Shown here: in pieces, positions 32,276 to 44,805 of the stretch
Layout: each line of letters opens with the position of its first letter
Position numbering within the stretch: position 1 is the stretch's first letter
From: Liolophura sinensis
Lineage: Eukaryota; Mollusca; Polyplacophora; Chitonida; Chitonidae
DNA: 64,000 nt
NCBI RefSeq assembly: GCF_032854445.1
Contig: NC_088300.1
Span: 72,578,984 to 72,642,983, forward strand
Direction of reading: 5' to 3'
Made by a program: the position numbers and the translations under genes
The notes under the pieces: generated by a model
The model's input: only the letters and a program-made list of their open reading frames with translations
What the model was told of the DNA's origin: nothing
Databases searched by the model: none

Positions 32276-33996
32276 TACTTCATCACACTGAGTACAAAAT
32301 TATATTAACTGATGGAAGCCTGTACTGAAGGAAACTGAGTAACTGAACACGTAATATCAGTTGTCACAGGTATTAGATGATCACTTCAACACAAACGACT
32401 ATGTGAATTTTTCGTTTGTTACAATATTCATCAGCATTAAAAAAAAAAAAACAATAGTATTCATCTTGTATCCCCTTTGGGTTTTTTGTTCATGTATGCC
32501 TGATGTGCTTCGTGTTCACCAAGGGTTTGTGGTAAATGCATCTAATATAATTAAAGACGTACAGCGTTGAGAGGAAGACCAGAGCTGGGACGACAGTGTG
32601 ATAGCTGACAAATGGTCACACGTAACCGTTGAAATACGGCTTCTTGTCAATTTAACTTGGTCAGGGTTTTATTCTAACTGTTCATGCAATTGCATAAATA
32701 ATAGCAATTTATACGCTCCTAGCACCATAACTTAAGTAGAATTGGGTAAAAAATATGCAGTGATGTTAACTGCATTTTATTAGACGTCACTGGTATAGAA
32801 TTAGTCAAAATGCTGCATTGTTGTCACATTTAACATACAGTCACATTAAAAATACATTTTGGGCTCTTCGTGGGATTCCTGTCTGTCTGATTCATTTTGC
32901 GTTCTCTTTGGGTTCGGGTCACACCACATTTTCCCCCAATAGCGAACTTCTACAATTTTCATTCAAAGGGCGAAGTTTTCCTTATCACCCTGAATTGTGC
33001 CTATGTTTTGTGCAACTGCAGTTAAATTTTCAGATCAATCGCATCAGTCATTCTGGAGATGAAGATTTGTTTAGGTTAGGTTAGGTTAATCCAATATGAT
33101 TGCCAAGTCACGCAACCAAATGTTACTGAAAGTTTCAGGAATATACCACTTGTCTTTCTCTCATAAAATGTATCACAAAATTGCCGCGAATAATAATAAT
33201 AATCCGAACAGATACAATAGGGATTGAAGCCTAGGGATTGAAGCCTGGGCGGCTTTAACCCCTAATAATCCCTACCATGATAATGCTTTTTCCAAGCTTT
33301 TAGCTTGGGAGCCTAAAAAAACAGTCCAGTGATGACATTGATGTTGACTGTTCTATATTAGACGTTCCTGGTTTGGAATTAGCTCTCTCTCAAAAAATGA
33401 AGCAGAAGAGGATACGTATCTGATTTCTTATATTTACGTAAATCAGATATTTATTTAGAAACGCTATGGAGGGAACTCCGGAAAAGACACACGAGTTATA
33501 TCCTCTTGTTTGACGTTAACTTCCAAAACATATTACTGAACACGAATATCAAACCGTCTATTTACATATATTTGCACATGTCACAGTCCTAGGCAAGGCT
33601 TGCTGGATGTGACTTCAGCTTTGTGGAATACTGACTGTATACTGTATTCAACATTTTTAGATACGATTCCCTGGCGGAACTGTAAATGATGGAACCAAGG
33701 CCTAATTTAGAACTCACAAAACATCGATAGAAATTTAATAAAATCGATCTCTTAGCACTTCAGTCAGTGCTAGACTGTGCTAAATACGACCTTAATTATA
33801 TCGACATCCTTACTTAAAAGTCGTTTAGGGAGATGGCCTTGCGATTGTTGACCTCGAATGTCCATGTTTGTTGACGGCTGGTATACGAATGTCTGTTTTG
33901 ATGCATAGATTTGTACAGTTAGCTTTAAGCATTTTAATATAGGGTATGAAAGATAATTTGCTATCAAATATGTCCCCTAAAATCTATTTTCTGTTT
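32276..33996. repeat. Duplicated blocks delta and epsilon (copy 1), repeats E and D
   Basis: 32276-32560 matches 37795-38060 and 42820-43060 ('ggaagcctgtactgaaggaa'). Repeat E lies at 32570-32830. 32880-33970 matches 38095-39130 ('cgcatcagtcattctggaga', 'tagacgttcctggt') and ends in repeat D at 33820-33970. No intact ORF. Confidence 0.7.
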
Positions 33997-34060
33997 CCCG
34001 GGGGAAGCCCACGACCATCCGCAGGTTGGTGAAAGACCTTCCCACTTACGACAGACCTTC
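33997..34060 (-). repeat. SINE A fragment
   Basis: Short minus-strand piece, 'gcccacgaccatccgcaggt' to 'ccttcccacttacg'. Confidence 0.6.
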
Positions 34061-34483
34061 ACAGTATGGCCCTTATCCGGTTTGGGGTCCGGGATAATAA
34101 TGCACACCTACCTTCATGAAGGTGGGAAATTACCAGTTATCCAAGGCAAATATTGTTAATCAATTCCACGAGAGTTTCAAGTGGCTCAGATGGTAAGCGA
34201 TTCACACATTTATAACAAACATTATTATCACCATGTACGGTACAGTCATTCATGTCAATGGACATAAGTATATCGTTACTTCCAATACTTCACTAAGTAT
34301 TTAGTGAGATTGCCTTTCATGCATTACACTTCCTGAATTCGACATGTGACACTTGCAAATGAATTTCTGACGTCCTCAAGAGGTATGCTTTGCCACAGGC
34401 GATGGCTTTCATCGAAGAGCTGTTCTCGATTGACGATGTCTCTAATCACTGCGTGAAGGATTCCTTCAGTCTAAGCCAAATAG

Positions 34484-34755
34484 GGGGCCTCCGTGGTTCA
34501 GTTGGTAAGCGCGATAGCGCAGCGTTATGGCCCAGGAGTCTCTCACCAAAGCGGTCGCTGTGAGTTCAAGTTCAGCCCATGCAGGCTTCCATTCCAGTCG
34601 TATGTGGGAAGGTCCTCCAGCAACCTGTGGGTGGTTGTGGGTTTCCCCCGTTCTGTGCCCGGTTCCCACCCACCATAATGCTGGCCGCCTTCGTATAAGT
34701 GAAATATTCTTGAGTACGGCGTAAAACATCAATCAAATAAATAAATAAATAAATC
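34484..34755 (+). repeat. SINE A, full length
   Basis: Plus-strand copy with head 'gcctccgtggttcagttgg', body and an AAATA tail; close to consensus. Confidence 0.9.
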
Positions 34756-36305
34756 TAAGCCAAATATTTTCGATGATATTTAGATCAGGAGACTGGCTGG
34801 CCATTCAGTTATTTCACTCCCACGGACTACGCCAGCTCTGTGTGCAAGTGATTTATCATCCATGAAAACGTAGTCATTATTAGGAAAATAGCATGCTATA
34901 ACAGGCCATAAATTATAATCTCGGTATATTTCTGACCATTTATGTTACTATCTACCGCCACTAGTGTTCACACACCATTATAACAGACACAGCCCCAGAC
35001 AAAGTTACCTTCCTCCGAGATGGGGGGCAGACAAGACTTCATCAAGCTTTCTCAACAAATAGGCCCAAATGAGATTGTCCGCTTCTTTCTCAACTTACAC
35101 AGTTTTTCTTGTTCACTTTACAAAGCGCCATTTCTTTTTTCCAGCTCGTCTTTTGTATACAACTTTTTCGGACAAAATTGACGATTCTTCTCCTCATTTA
35201 TCTTGTTGGTCATATTTGTTCATATTGATCCTCTGTTACATTTCAAAAGCCGAAAAAGAGATGTTGAAATTTTATTTTAAAATGTCTCTCCTCCTGATTT
35301 GTTTTCAATGTTCCTCTCTACTCAAAATTTATTCAAAATGCTGGTGTCGTCCTTCTCCCCCAAACTCAGCTGTTTGCCTTTCCGACCCAGCTTGTCAAGC
35401 GCTGTTTACAAACAAACCGTAAGAGCAGTGCAGGAGAAAATCCACACCAGATCTGGTCCGCACGTTTGGCATGTAAAGCACCAAGTCGGATTAGATATGT
35501 ACGTGTCTACTTGGACACTGTGCGGGCAACTTGACACTGACTCAGAGACCATAAGGTTTATTAAATGTAGATAAGTACTTGTTGAGTTTCCTGTTACTGG
35601 CATTTTTTGGCTTTGTGAATCACTTGACATTTACACCCCCTTTAGATTTTAGTTCGGAGCTTATCTACTCTGGGACAATCCGACCTCCCGTCTCTGTCTA
35701 AGTAAGGGCCATGCGCAATGTTGGGCTGCAAAATTTTGCAAGACCAACCCGCCCTCAGCCACTGGGATCCCGTTTTCTTCATCTAAGGGTCGCAACACTG
35801 GGAACAGGTACTCCATGGTCAACAGGTTCTCCACCACCCGAACAGATATGGGTCTATTATATTCACATGGGCCTCACGGGAGACACAAGGTTAGTGGCCT
35901 TTTACAATAAATGCTGCCCAGAGGCCTGATTTCACCACGGAGACTCCACAGGGGTAATGCCGCTTGAATTCGAAGGGCAATTGTTGTAGCTATAGCCTAA
36001 TCTCATTGTGCTGTTTTTAGAAAATCCTTCCTACATTTCTTAACTATATTTTCAATGTATTCTGTTTGGAATCAGAAGTGACTTACAAAAACACTTACTT
36101 ATGATTTGAACCCGTATCTGGAGGTCATTTTGTAGGAAATGGATTGTTTGTTGAAGTGTGACATTCGCATATTAAGTTGAAGGCGAGCTGTGCAAACCTT
36201 TGTTGAGATATCTCAGAGTATAAATGTGTACACACATGATGAGGGATTTACCTCCTCTGCAGAGATCACGTGCAATTCTCAGAACTAAGTATTTTCTATT
36301 TCAGT
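34756..36305. repeat. Duplicated blocks zeta and alpha (copy 2); otherwise no gene
   Basis: 35440-36120 matches 40555-41190 ('aagtcggatta', 'tacttggacactgtg', 'gccgtttgaattcgat'-like). 36190-36305 starts block alpha copy 2. A 117-codon ORF (35069-35422) in AT-rich sequence resembles nothing known. Confidence 0.6.
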
Positions 36306-36307
36306 CT

Positions 36308-36562
36308 TTCGGCCTCGATAGCACAGTTGGCAGAGCGTCCGCTTCCTGAGGCGGTCTAACCTAACACCTTAAAAGTGGAAGTTATATCTAAGTTCTTCCC
36401 GAGTATAATGGCCCGGGCGGGTCGGATTACTTGCGTTCGGTAAAAAGAGCGGTGTAAATCAGTCCTGCAAAAAGGAGACACATTCCATGCACTCTTAAGG
36501 ACTCCTTCATCGTCATATTACTGAAAAATTGTTAAATACGATTTAAAAGCACTCACTCACTC
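36308..36562 (+). repeat. SINE B with tRNA-like head, inserted in block alpha
   Basis: Head 'ggcctcgatagcacagttgg', middle 'gagcggtgtaaatcagtcct' and tail 'agcactcactcactc'. It splits block alpha copy 2, which is uninterrupted in copies 1 and 3. The insertion therefore came after the duplication. Confidence 0.8.
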
Positions 36563-39500
36563 TATTTCAATTTGCTCATTTGTATTTACTTGTGAAGCAC
36601 GGTGATATTTGTGTCGACAGATGAGTCATTTAAGACGGAGTAGATGCATTTGGGGTGGAACAATTTGTCAAGCTAAGAAGTTGTCTTTACTTGATCGTGT
36701 TACCGACTGGTCAGACACTGCTCAGTTGGTCGGGTCGTCACGTCGACACAACATAGTCAAGACGTACAGCATAGAAAGACAAACCAGAGTAGCGACGACA
36801 GTGTGATAGCTGGCAAATGGTCACAAGCAACCAGTGAAATATGGCCCTCTGTCTATTTACCTAAGTCAAGGTTTTCTTCTAACTGTTCATGTAAATGCGT
36901 ACATAGTAGTAAATTACACGCCCCTAACACCATGGCTTAAACAGTAATAGGTTAAAAAAGATTGTGCAGGCTCTACCCTCAGCTTATGTGTGAACCTGTA
37001 ACACCGTCGATATACAATCAGAATACATGTGATGGAAAACTACTGGATTGGGTTCAGGTTCACACTGTTTGATTATGTCGATATTGTCACTACGTGTATA
37101 TATGGGAGGCCTCTACGTTATTGAGTTTCTGAAGCTTTGACATTGAAAGGCCTTATACACAGCTATGTTGAAGGTCAGTTATTGGCGGTGACGTGACGCC
37201 TGTCGTACACAAAGCCCGAACGTATTGCCTTGATCATGTATCGCTGTTTATTGTTTACTTAACAACGTTCAACTGTCCGCTCCAAATATAAAACTGTGGT
37301 AGTCAAAAATTAATGGTTATAGGGTATACAGTTCTTCTATTCCACGTACGCCAGCCAGTCTGTTATACGATAGCCTATGTCAATTGCTCATGACGTCAAA
37401 GCTAAGGAATGTGTGTATGCTTAAATGGTGCTTTGCTCGTCGGGAAAGCCAAATGCATATGTCTCCATGTAGGCTTGCTTATAGGTTACCTAGGGTTGTC
37501 TGCGTGGAGGTACAACTGACGCTGACCAACTGCAAAGTGACTGAAAAGTGAATGATTAAATATTTAAATCCCTCGGCCTACAAACTTACATCACATGAAT
37601 CGATTGTTTTATTGAAGGAAGAGACACTGTGTAATCAACCACCGCAAAACTTTATCATCACTTGAAGGGTGTTTTTATGACAGAAAAAAAAAGAATAATA
37701 TGGGTGAACAAAAAAGTAGCTTTACAAAGGAATATATCTTTTCTGGTTTGCCAGTGATTGATACTTCATATTTGAAGACTTTTTGTGATTACCCCGTAAC
37801 AAAGAATAAAAACTTGTATTGACTGGTGGAAGCCTGTACTGAAGGAAACTGAGTAACTGTACACGTGAAGCCCTTAGGTTGTTACAGATATTATGTGATC
37901 ACTTCAACACAAAAGACTATGTGATTTTTTAGTTTGTTACAATATTAAAAAGCAGTAAAACAACAAAGAATAGTATTCATCTTGTATTCCCTTTAGGTTT
38001 TTTGAACATGTATGTCTAATGTGTTTTGTGTTCACTATGGGTTTCTAGTACATACCTCTAACACATTTTGAGTTCTTGGTGAGTTGTGTGTACGTCTGAT
38101 ACATTTTGCTTTCTCTTTGGGTTTAGGTCACATGATATTTTCACCCAATAGCGAGCTTGTACAATTTTCAAACAAGAAAGTTTTTGTTATCGCCCTGAGT
38201 GTGCTAGGGTTTTGTGTAACTGCAGTTTAATTTTCAACTCAATCGCATCAGCCGTTCTGAAGAAGAAATCCAATATGACCATCAAGTCACGTGACCAAAT
38301 GTTACCAAAAGCACAACTTCAGATCCTCTCCTGAAACATACTGAAGTTTCAGGAATGTACCACTAGTCGTTTTCTCATAAAATGTATCACAAAATTGCCG
38401 AAAGTAATAATAATTTGCACAAATACAACTGGGGATTCAAGTCTGGATGGGTGACACTGCAGTGATGTTAACTGTTATATATTAGACGTTCCTGGTCTGC
38501 AATTAGCTGTCCCTCAAACACTGAATCATCGGAGGATTTGTACCTGATTTCTTCTGTTAGCGTGGATCAGATATTAATTTAGGATTTATATTTATTTAGC
38601 TAGGAAGCAAACTCCGGATAAGACATGGGAGCTATATCCTCTTGTTTGAAGTTACCTTCCAAAATATATTACTGAAGACGAATATCAAACCGTCTATCTA
38701 CATATATTTACACATGTCAGAGTCGTAGGCAAGGCTTGCTGGATGTGCTTTAAGCTTTGTAGCATATTGACTGTATACTTTGTAGGTTCTAAAGTCAACA
38801 AGACTGAGCCACAAACCTTGGTCATGCACAGGATCCAACATTTTATATACGATTTCCCAGCGGAACCATAAATGATGGACCCTTGGTCAAATTTAGATCT
38901 CACAAAAAATAAAAACAAAAATCGACATAAATTTAATAAAACTGACAACGCAGGACAATGGTAGACAGTGCTAAATATGGCGCTCATTATACCGACAGCC
39001 TTTCTTCAACATCGATTTGGGGATTGGCTTTGTGGTTATTGAGCTGGAACGCCCATCTTGGTTGACGGCTGGCATACGAATGTCTATTTCGACGCACAGA
39101 TTTGTACATTTACTTTTGAGCAGTTTAATATGGGGTATGAAACATTATTTGCTATCAAATATGGCCCCTAAACTCTATTTTTTCCAACAATTTTCACTGG
39201 TTCACCATAAAAGTCGGAAAGAAGTTTCCGTTTGCAATAACAATGCATACCGATGGCTTAAAATGTAGAAAATCTAAAATCATTTTCAGCTGCCTATTTC
39301 TTGGCCTACTTAGACAAATCTGCAACTACCTTTCGATGTTATTCATGTTTTGCATATTAGGAAATCATCAACATATAAAGAACCCTCTGTGACAGGTGTT
39401 TCAGCTTAAGTACGCCAACCCTAAACTGCCGATCACATAAACGTTTTGATACATGTATACAAATAGTGATAAGCGATAAGTCCCATAATTGAGATGTCTT

Positions 39501-39965
39501 TTAAAACAACGTATTTCCATGAGGTGTCGTAAGCCTTTTCAAGTTCGAAAAATATTGACACCACACTTTCATTATTTATTATACCATTACGAATAAAAGT
39601 TTCTATCCGAGAAACATTAGATCGACCTTAGAGAAAACCACATATGAATATTAAACAGTAAACTGTTGGTTTCTAAATACCACACAAGGTTTATCATCCT
39701 TTCCATAGTGTTACAGACGCAGACGGTAAGAGCAATGGGACGTTAATTACTAATAAATGGATTAGTGTGATCCTTTTCTCATTTGGGCACAAAAATAATA
39801 TAAAGTTACCAGTTATCCAAGCACTGTTAACCAATTCCAAGCGAGTTTCAAGTTGCTCAGATGGTATACTACTGAGTCCACATTATCAGGGCCAACGTGG
39901 GGCCAAGAAGAAGATAAATGACGTTTTAGACTTTATGGAGAGTCATGAGGAGAATTGGCCTGCAT
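36563..39965. repeat. Duplicated locus copy 2: rest of alpha, repeat E, delta, epsilon, repeat D, eta
   Basis: Repeat E 36765-36960; delta 37795-38060; epsilon 38095-39130 with repeat D at 39005-39260; eta ('accagttatccaagcac', 39800-39880) matching 34130-34200. The RING exon expected between alpha and delta is not recognisable here. Confidence 0.65.
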
Positions 39966-40192
39966 TTTACTTATTTATATATTTGATTGGTGTTTTACGC
40001 CATACTCAAGAATATTTCACTTATACGATGGCGCTCAACATTATGGTCAGAGGAAACCCACGACCATCCGCAGGTTGGTGGAGGACCTTCCCACGTACGG
40101 CCGGGGAGGAGGTCAGCTTGAGCTGAACTTGAACTCACAGCGACCGCAATGGTGAGAGGCTCCTGGGTCATTACGCTGCGCTAGCGCGTTGG
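39966..40192 (-). repeat. SINE A, head truncated
   Basis: Minus-strand copy from the TTTATAT tail to 'cgctgcgctagcgcgtt', with a deletion in the body near 'gtcagaggaaacccacgacc'. Confidence 0.85.
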
Positions 40193-40523
40193 GAGGTTTA
40201 ACTTATTCTGGCAGAGATTTTGTTTTAGATTTACCGTCACCAAACATCACCAAGTCAATGATAGTTGGTGCCAGGGGATGATGATACTCTCTTGATCACA
40301 TTGGCGAATGAAGTTTTCAAGAGAGCGCTCGAGGAAGAGATGAGGCGACGTGCTTCTTCAAAAGTTATATTGTTTGCAACTTTTAATTTAATGACATGTT
40401 TTTATTTTATAAAGAAAGAACAGTCTCTAGAAGAGGCCATATGGGTTTTGTCGTAATTTAAACATTTTATTGTCAAACTTTCATGGCCTTTTCCTGTACA
40501 TCGGAAGCAAACCAGTTTTTTCA

Positions 40524-40557
40524 CATTGCCATGCCCAAACTTTTGGGCATGGCAATG
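40524..40557. repeat. 34-bp near-perfect palindrome
   Basis: Arms 40524-40539 (cattgccatgcccaaa) and 40542-40557 are perfect reverse complements with a 2-base loop (ct). It can form a tight hairpin or cruciform. No terminator role is implied in this eukaryotic context. Confidence 0.9.
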
Positions 40558-43240
40558 ACCAAACTTTTGTCATATAAAGCACCTAGTCGGATTACGTATC
40601 TACAGGTCTACTTGGACACTGTGCAGGCAAACTGAGGTCGAATGAGGATCAGGAGGGTTATTAGATAGCGATAGTATGTACTGAGTTTGATATTACTGTC
40701 ACGTTTTTGTTGTGAATCGCTTGACAATTTGTGATTGTAGTTCGGAGCATATCTCCAGCCGAACTGGGTTCACCCGCTATCCCGTCTGTATCTAAGTAAG
40801 AGCCAAAGTGGGCTGTTGGGCTTGAGAATCTCTCAAGACCAACTCGACCTCAGTCACCGGAATCCCGGTCTCTAGCCAGGGCATCTCCTCTACTGCATCT
40901 CACACACACCTAGGAGATCTACGTCTGTTATACATGTATTTATCGGGGCCACAGGGGAGAGCTCTAGGTTAGTCACCTTGTACGACAAACATGCCTAGAA
41001 GGCTATGGCCTTATTATTTTCATCCAGGAGACCCCACGGGGGTAATGCCGTTTGAATTCGATGTGTAAGTGTTGTAGCTATAGCCTAATCTCATAGTACT
41101 TGTTTCAGAAAATCCATCCGACATTTCTCAACTAGATTTCCAAGGTGTTCTGTTTGGAGCCAAACGTGATAACAAATACAAATGATTTGAACCCATTTGC
41201 TGAAGTAATTTTGTGGGAAACTGACTGTTTGTTGAAATGTGCCATTTACTTACAGGCCTAAAGTTAATGGAGAGCTGTGGAAACCATTGTTGAGACGTCA
41301 CAGCATTTCTCACAACTAAGTATTTTCTGTTTCAGTCTGCGCAGTTTCATCAAGTTGTGAAGAACGGTGGTGTTTGTGTCGACAGGTAAGCTCTGTAAGA
41401 CGGAGTACGTGTATTTTGAGTAGAAATGTTTCTGTCCGTTTACGGTATTGTCTTTACTTGATCGTGTCCGACAGACACACACTGCTTAGGTGGTCTGTTT
41501 GTCCTCACATCGACACAAGGTAGACAGACCACTGAGGGCGCGCCTGTGTATAAACTCCAACCGCAGGCTGTGTGTGAACCTCTTACATTATGTATATGAT
41601 AGTATATGGGTATATGATAAAGCTGATAAATGGTGGTAAAAGTAAATGGAATCTTAAAATTATGTACTAATTTGCATACATCATCTTCAGCCTTACTATA
41701 AGGTATATTGGTTAAGTCCTCGTAATGCTGGCTATTTCACAATTTTAAGACTCACATGTAGGTGTATCCATGAACTGAAAGGTTAATTACATCATTATCT
41801 CCACACTTTTCACACTGACAGCTCTATCTAATCTATAAGGCATACATATGTATACTGCCGTCCCGACTGGCCAACCTCTTATACCCTCCATTACCCGTGG
41901 TCATTGGGCGAGGCTGTAATGTCTGCTGATATAACTGACGCTGACATACTTCTACGGTCTACCTGACGGTACATATCTCCAATCCAGGCTTTCGGGGTGT
42001 CTTTATATCGTTCCTATTACAACACTGTACCTGACCAGTGCGTCGGTCAGAGTGTAATCTAGACGTGTGACCCCATCGTCATAACGGTCAAGTTCCAACA
42101 TTGCTGCTGAAGGTGTTTTTTTATTAGCTGGATATAAATCTGCTTTTATATCACGAGTGTCCCGTTTTCACACAGATCTGCTATTTACGGATGGGGGCTA
42201 TATAGAGAAACCCCAGGCGTTTCACCGCTGCATATATATCGGTGCCATCACTTGTGCACACACTTCTGGCCATATTGGCCTCACCAAACTTTCGTCAATA
42301 GTCTCTCGTGCATGATAAAAGCAAAAATCGACAAATTTCTGACAAAGCAAAAGGGATTCGCTCTCAGGAAAGCGAGGCGATATTACAACGCTTTTTAAAA
42401 TGAGAACTGAGCAATAGCGACAAAAAGGTAATATATGTTGTACACTATATAGTTGGAAAAATGGAACAGATTCTGAATTACATATGGAGAATGTGTTTAA
42501 GGTTTGTTGTTAGACAATCTTCATTTTACAGAGATATTTAGACCTCTCGGCCTACAAACTTACATAACCTGAAACAACTGTTTCTTGAAGAAACGGATAC
42601 TGTAATACCGTAATACTTTATAATCATTTGAATGGCGATTTTATGAAATAAAAACAATTATATGGGTGAACAAAAACAATTAAATGGGTGAACAAAAACA
42701 AATTAATCTAAGTCTAAGAGTAAACTTAAATATTAAAAAGGTTTGAAAAGCAATGTATCTTTTCTGGTTTGTCAGTGGTTGATACATGTACTTCGTATAT
42801 AAAGACATTTTGTGCTTAGCTCATAACGTTGAGTACAAAATTATTTTGACTGACGAAAGCCTGGAGTGCAGGAAAATGAGTAACTGAACAAGTAAAGCTC
42901 TTGGGTTGTCGCATATATTACATGATCATTTCAAAAACAAATGACCATGTGACTATTTTGCTTGCTACAATATTAAGCAGTAAAAAAACAACAAACAATA
43001 GTATTCATCTTTTGTACATGTATGTCTGATATGTTTTGTGTTCACAATGGGTTTGTTGTACATACATCTTATATATTTTGAGTCGTCTATGTATACAAGT
43101 TTCTTTTACATCTGAAGTATTTTGCATCCTTTATAAGTTTGTTGCACGTCTAACGTGTTGTGTATGATTTTGTTGTTCATGTGATGTGTTCTGTTCGAGT
43201 TTGCTCTACATTTTATGCATTTTCCGTATTTTTTTTGAGG
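40558..43240. repeat. Duplicated locus copy 3: zeta, alpha, gamma, delta
   Basis: Zeta 40558-41190, alpha 41270-41580, gamma 42240-42510 (TRIM 5' type sequence), delta 42820-43190. The RING exon is lost between gamma and delta. 43020-43190 is also matched in inverted orientation by 63835-64000. Confidence 0.65.
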
Positions 43241-43254
43241 TAGGATAATTGTGC

Positions 43255-43456
43255 ATGTAATATACTTTGTGTTAGCAGCGGGTTTGCTGTTCCTCTGATG
43301 TATTTTGTGTTAGCAGCGGGTTTGCTGTTCCTCTGATGTATTTAGCAGCGGGTTTGCTGTTCCTCTGAAGTATTTTGTGTTCCTCTGATGTATTTTGTGT
43401 TAGCAGCGGGTTTGCTGTTCCTCTGAAGTATTTTGTGTTAGCAGCGGGTTTGCTGT
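43255..43456. repeat. 38-bp tandem repeat, about 5 copies
   Basis: Unit 'gtattttgtgttagcagcgg' plus 'gtttgctgttcctctgat', nearly identical between copies, with two shortened units. It abuts the 57-bp array. Confidence 0.9.
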
Positions 43457-44335
43457 TGTCATAAAGGGTCAAATCACTTTTACTACAACTGTAGTCCAGA
43501 CGCTTGCCACCATTGTCATGTAGGGTAATGTCAACTTCACTTCCATGGTAGCCCAGACGCTTGCCCTCATTGTCATATCGGACCAAGTCTCCTTCACTAC
43601 CACTGTACTCTAAACGCTAGGCTCCATTGTCATATCGAGCCAAGTCTCCTTCACTACCACTGTACTCTAAACGCTTGGCTCCATTGTCATATAGGGACAA
43701 GTCTCCATCACTGCCAGTGTACTCAAGATGCCTGGCGCCATTGTCATATTGGGTAAAGTCTCCATCAGGTCTTCTTCACTACCTGTGTACTCTAAACGCT
43801 TGGCTCCATTGCCATATAGGGTCAAGTCTCCTTCATTAGCACTGTGGCCCAGACGCTTGCCGACATTGTCATGCAGGGTCATGTCAACTTCACTACCTTT
43901 GTACTCTAGACGCTTGGCGCCATTGTCATATACTGTCAAGTCTCCATCACTACCACTGTAGCCCGGACGCTTGGCGCCATTGTCATAAAGGGTCAAATCT
44001 CCATCACTACCACTGTAGTCCAGATGTTTGCCGCCAATGTCATATAGGGTCAAGTCACCTTCATTACCAATGTCGTCCAGAGGTTTGCCCTCATTGTCAT
44101 GTTGGGCCAAGTCTCCTTCACTACCACTGTACTCTAAACGCTTGGCTCCATTGTCATATAGGGTCAAATCTCCATCACTACGACTGTAGTCCAGATGTTT
44201 GCCGCCAATGTCATATAGGGTCAAGCCACCTTCATTACCAAAGGCTTGCCCTCATTGTCATATAGCGTCAAGTCTCCTTCATTTACACTACCAATGTAGT
44301 CCAGACGCTTGGCGCCATTGTCATAGTGTCATGCC
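43457..44335 (-). repeat. 57-bp minisatellite with a 19-residue open repeat on the minus strand
   Basis: About 14-15 units of 57 bp, marked on the plus strand by 'cgcttggctccattgtcata'. On the minus strand 43770-44224 stays open through about eight units as diverged 19-residue repeats of the form LTLYDNGAKRLEYSGSEGD. Variants such as IGGKHLDYSGSDGD recur, suggesting higher-order units. The frame breaks at an indel near 43765 and again near 44240, and a stop replaces Lys near 43617. It may be non-coding with a fortuitously open frame, or a remnant of a repeat-rich coding exon. Confidence 0.85.
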
Positions 44336-44479
44336 TGCATCACTACCACTGCAGTTGTTTCACCCGATTTTCATATACATGTCTGTTTTCTAAGTGGCTG
44401 ATCTTACCGTTAAATCACCAGACTCACGTTTTCACACACCAATCTGCTGTTCATGGATGGGGCTGTATAAAAGTGTCAT

Positions 44480-44800
44480 CACTGTCAAACACGTCTGGTC
44501 AAGCGGGTTGACCAGATCTTTATCACAAAAGTGCAAGAATCGCCAAATTTCTAACTCTGAAGAAGGGATTCTCTCTCGGGAAAAATAAGCACACATGGTC
44601 TCCTAACATAGGTATTGTAACGCTTCTAGAGCAACAGCGACAAAAATACTGTACCCCATATGTTGTTTGAACAGACACTGAACTGCAGATGGAGACTGTG
44701 TACTGTGTTGAAATTCTATATTTTCATAAATGGCAGGGCCTTTATTGGTGTCAGTCTAAGTAATTTGCTGGGTTTTTTTTATTGCAGTGAAAAGCCGAGC
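44480..44800 (+). promoter_or_regulatory. 5' flank/5' UTR of the TRIM-like gene (block gamma, copy 4)
   Basis: Conserved with 31606-31972 and 42240-42510. The block ends in 'ttttttttattgcag' (44765-44787), a splice-acceptor-like tract just before ATG 44806. This suggests a 5' UTR intron and a first coding exon starting near 44788. Transcription start not located. Confidence 0.45.
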
Positions 44801-44805
44801 GTATA

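Noticed and set aside
33060-33088. Interstitial telomere repeat
   Set aside because: Only about three 'ttaggt' units; too few and not the expected TTAGGG.
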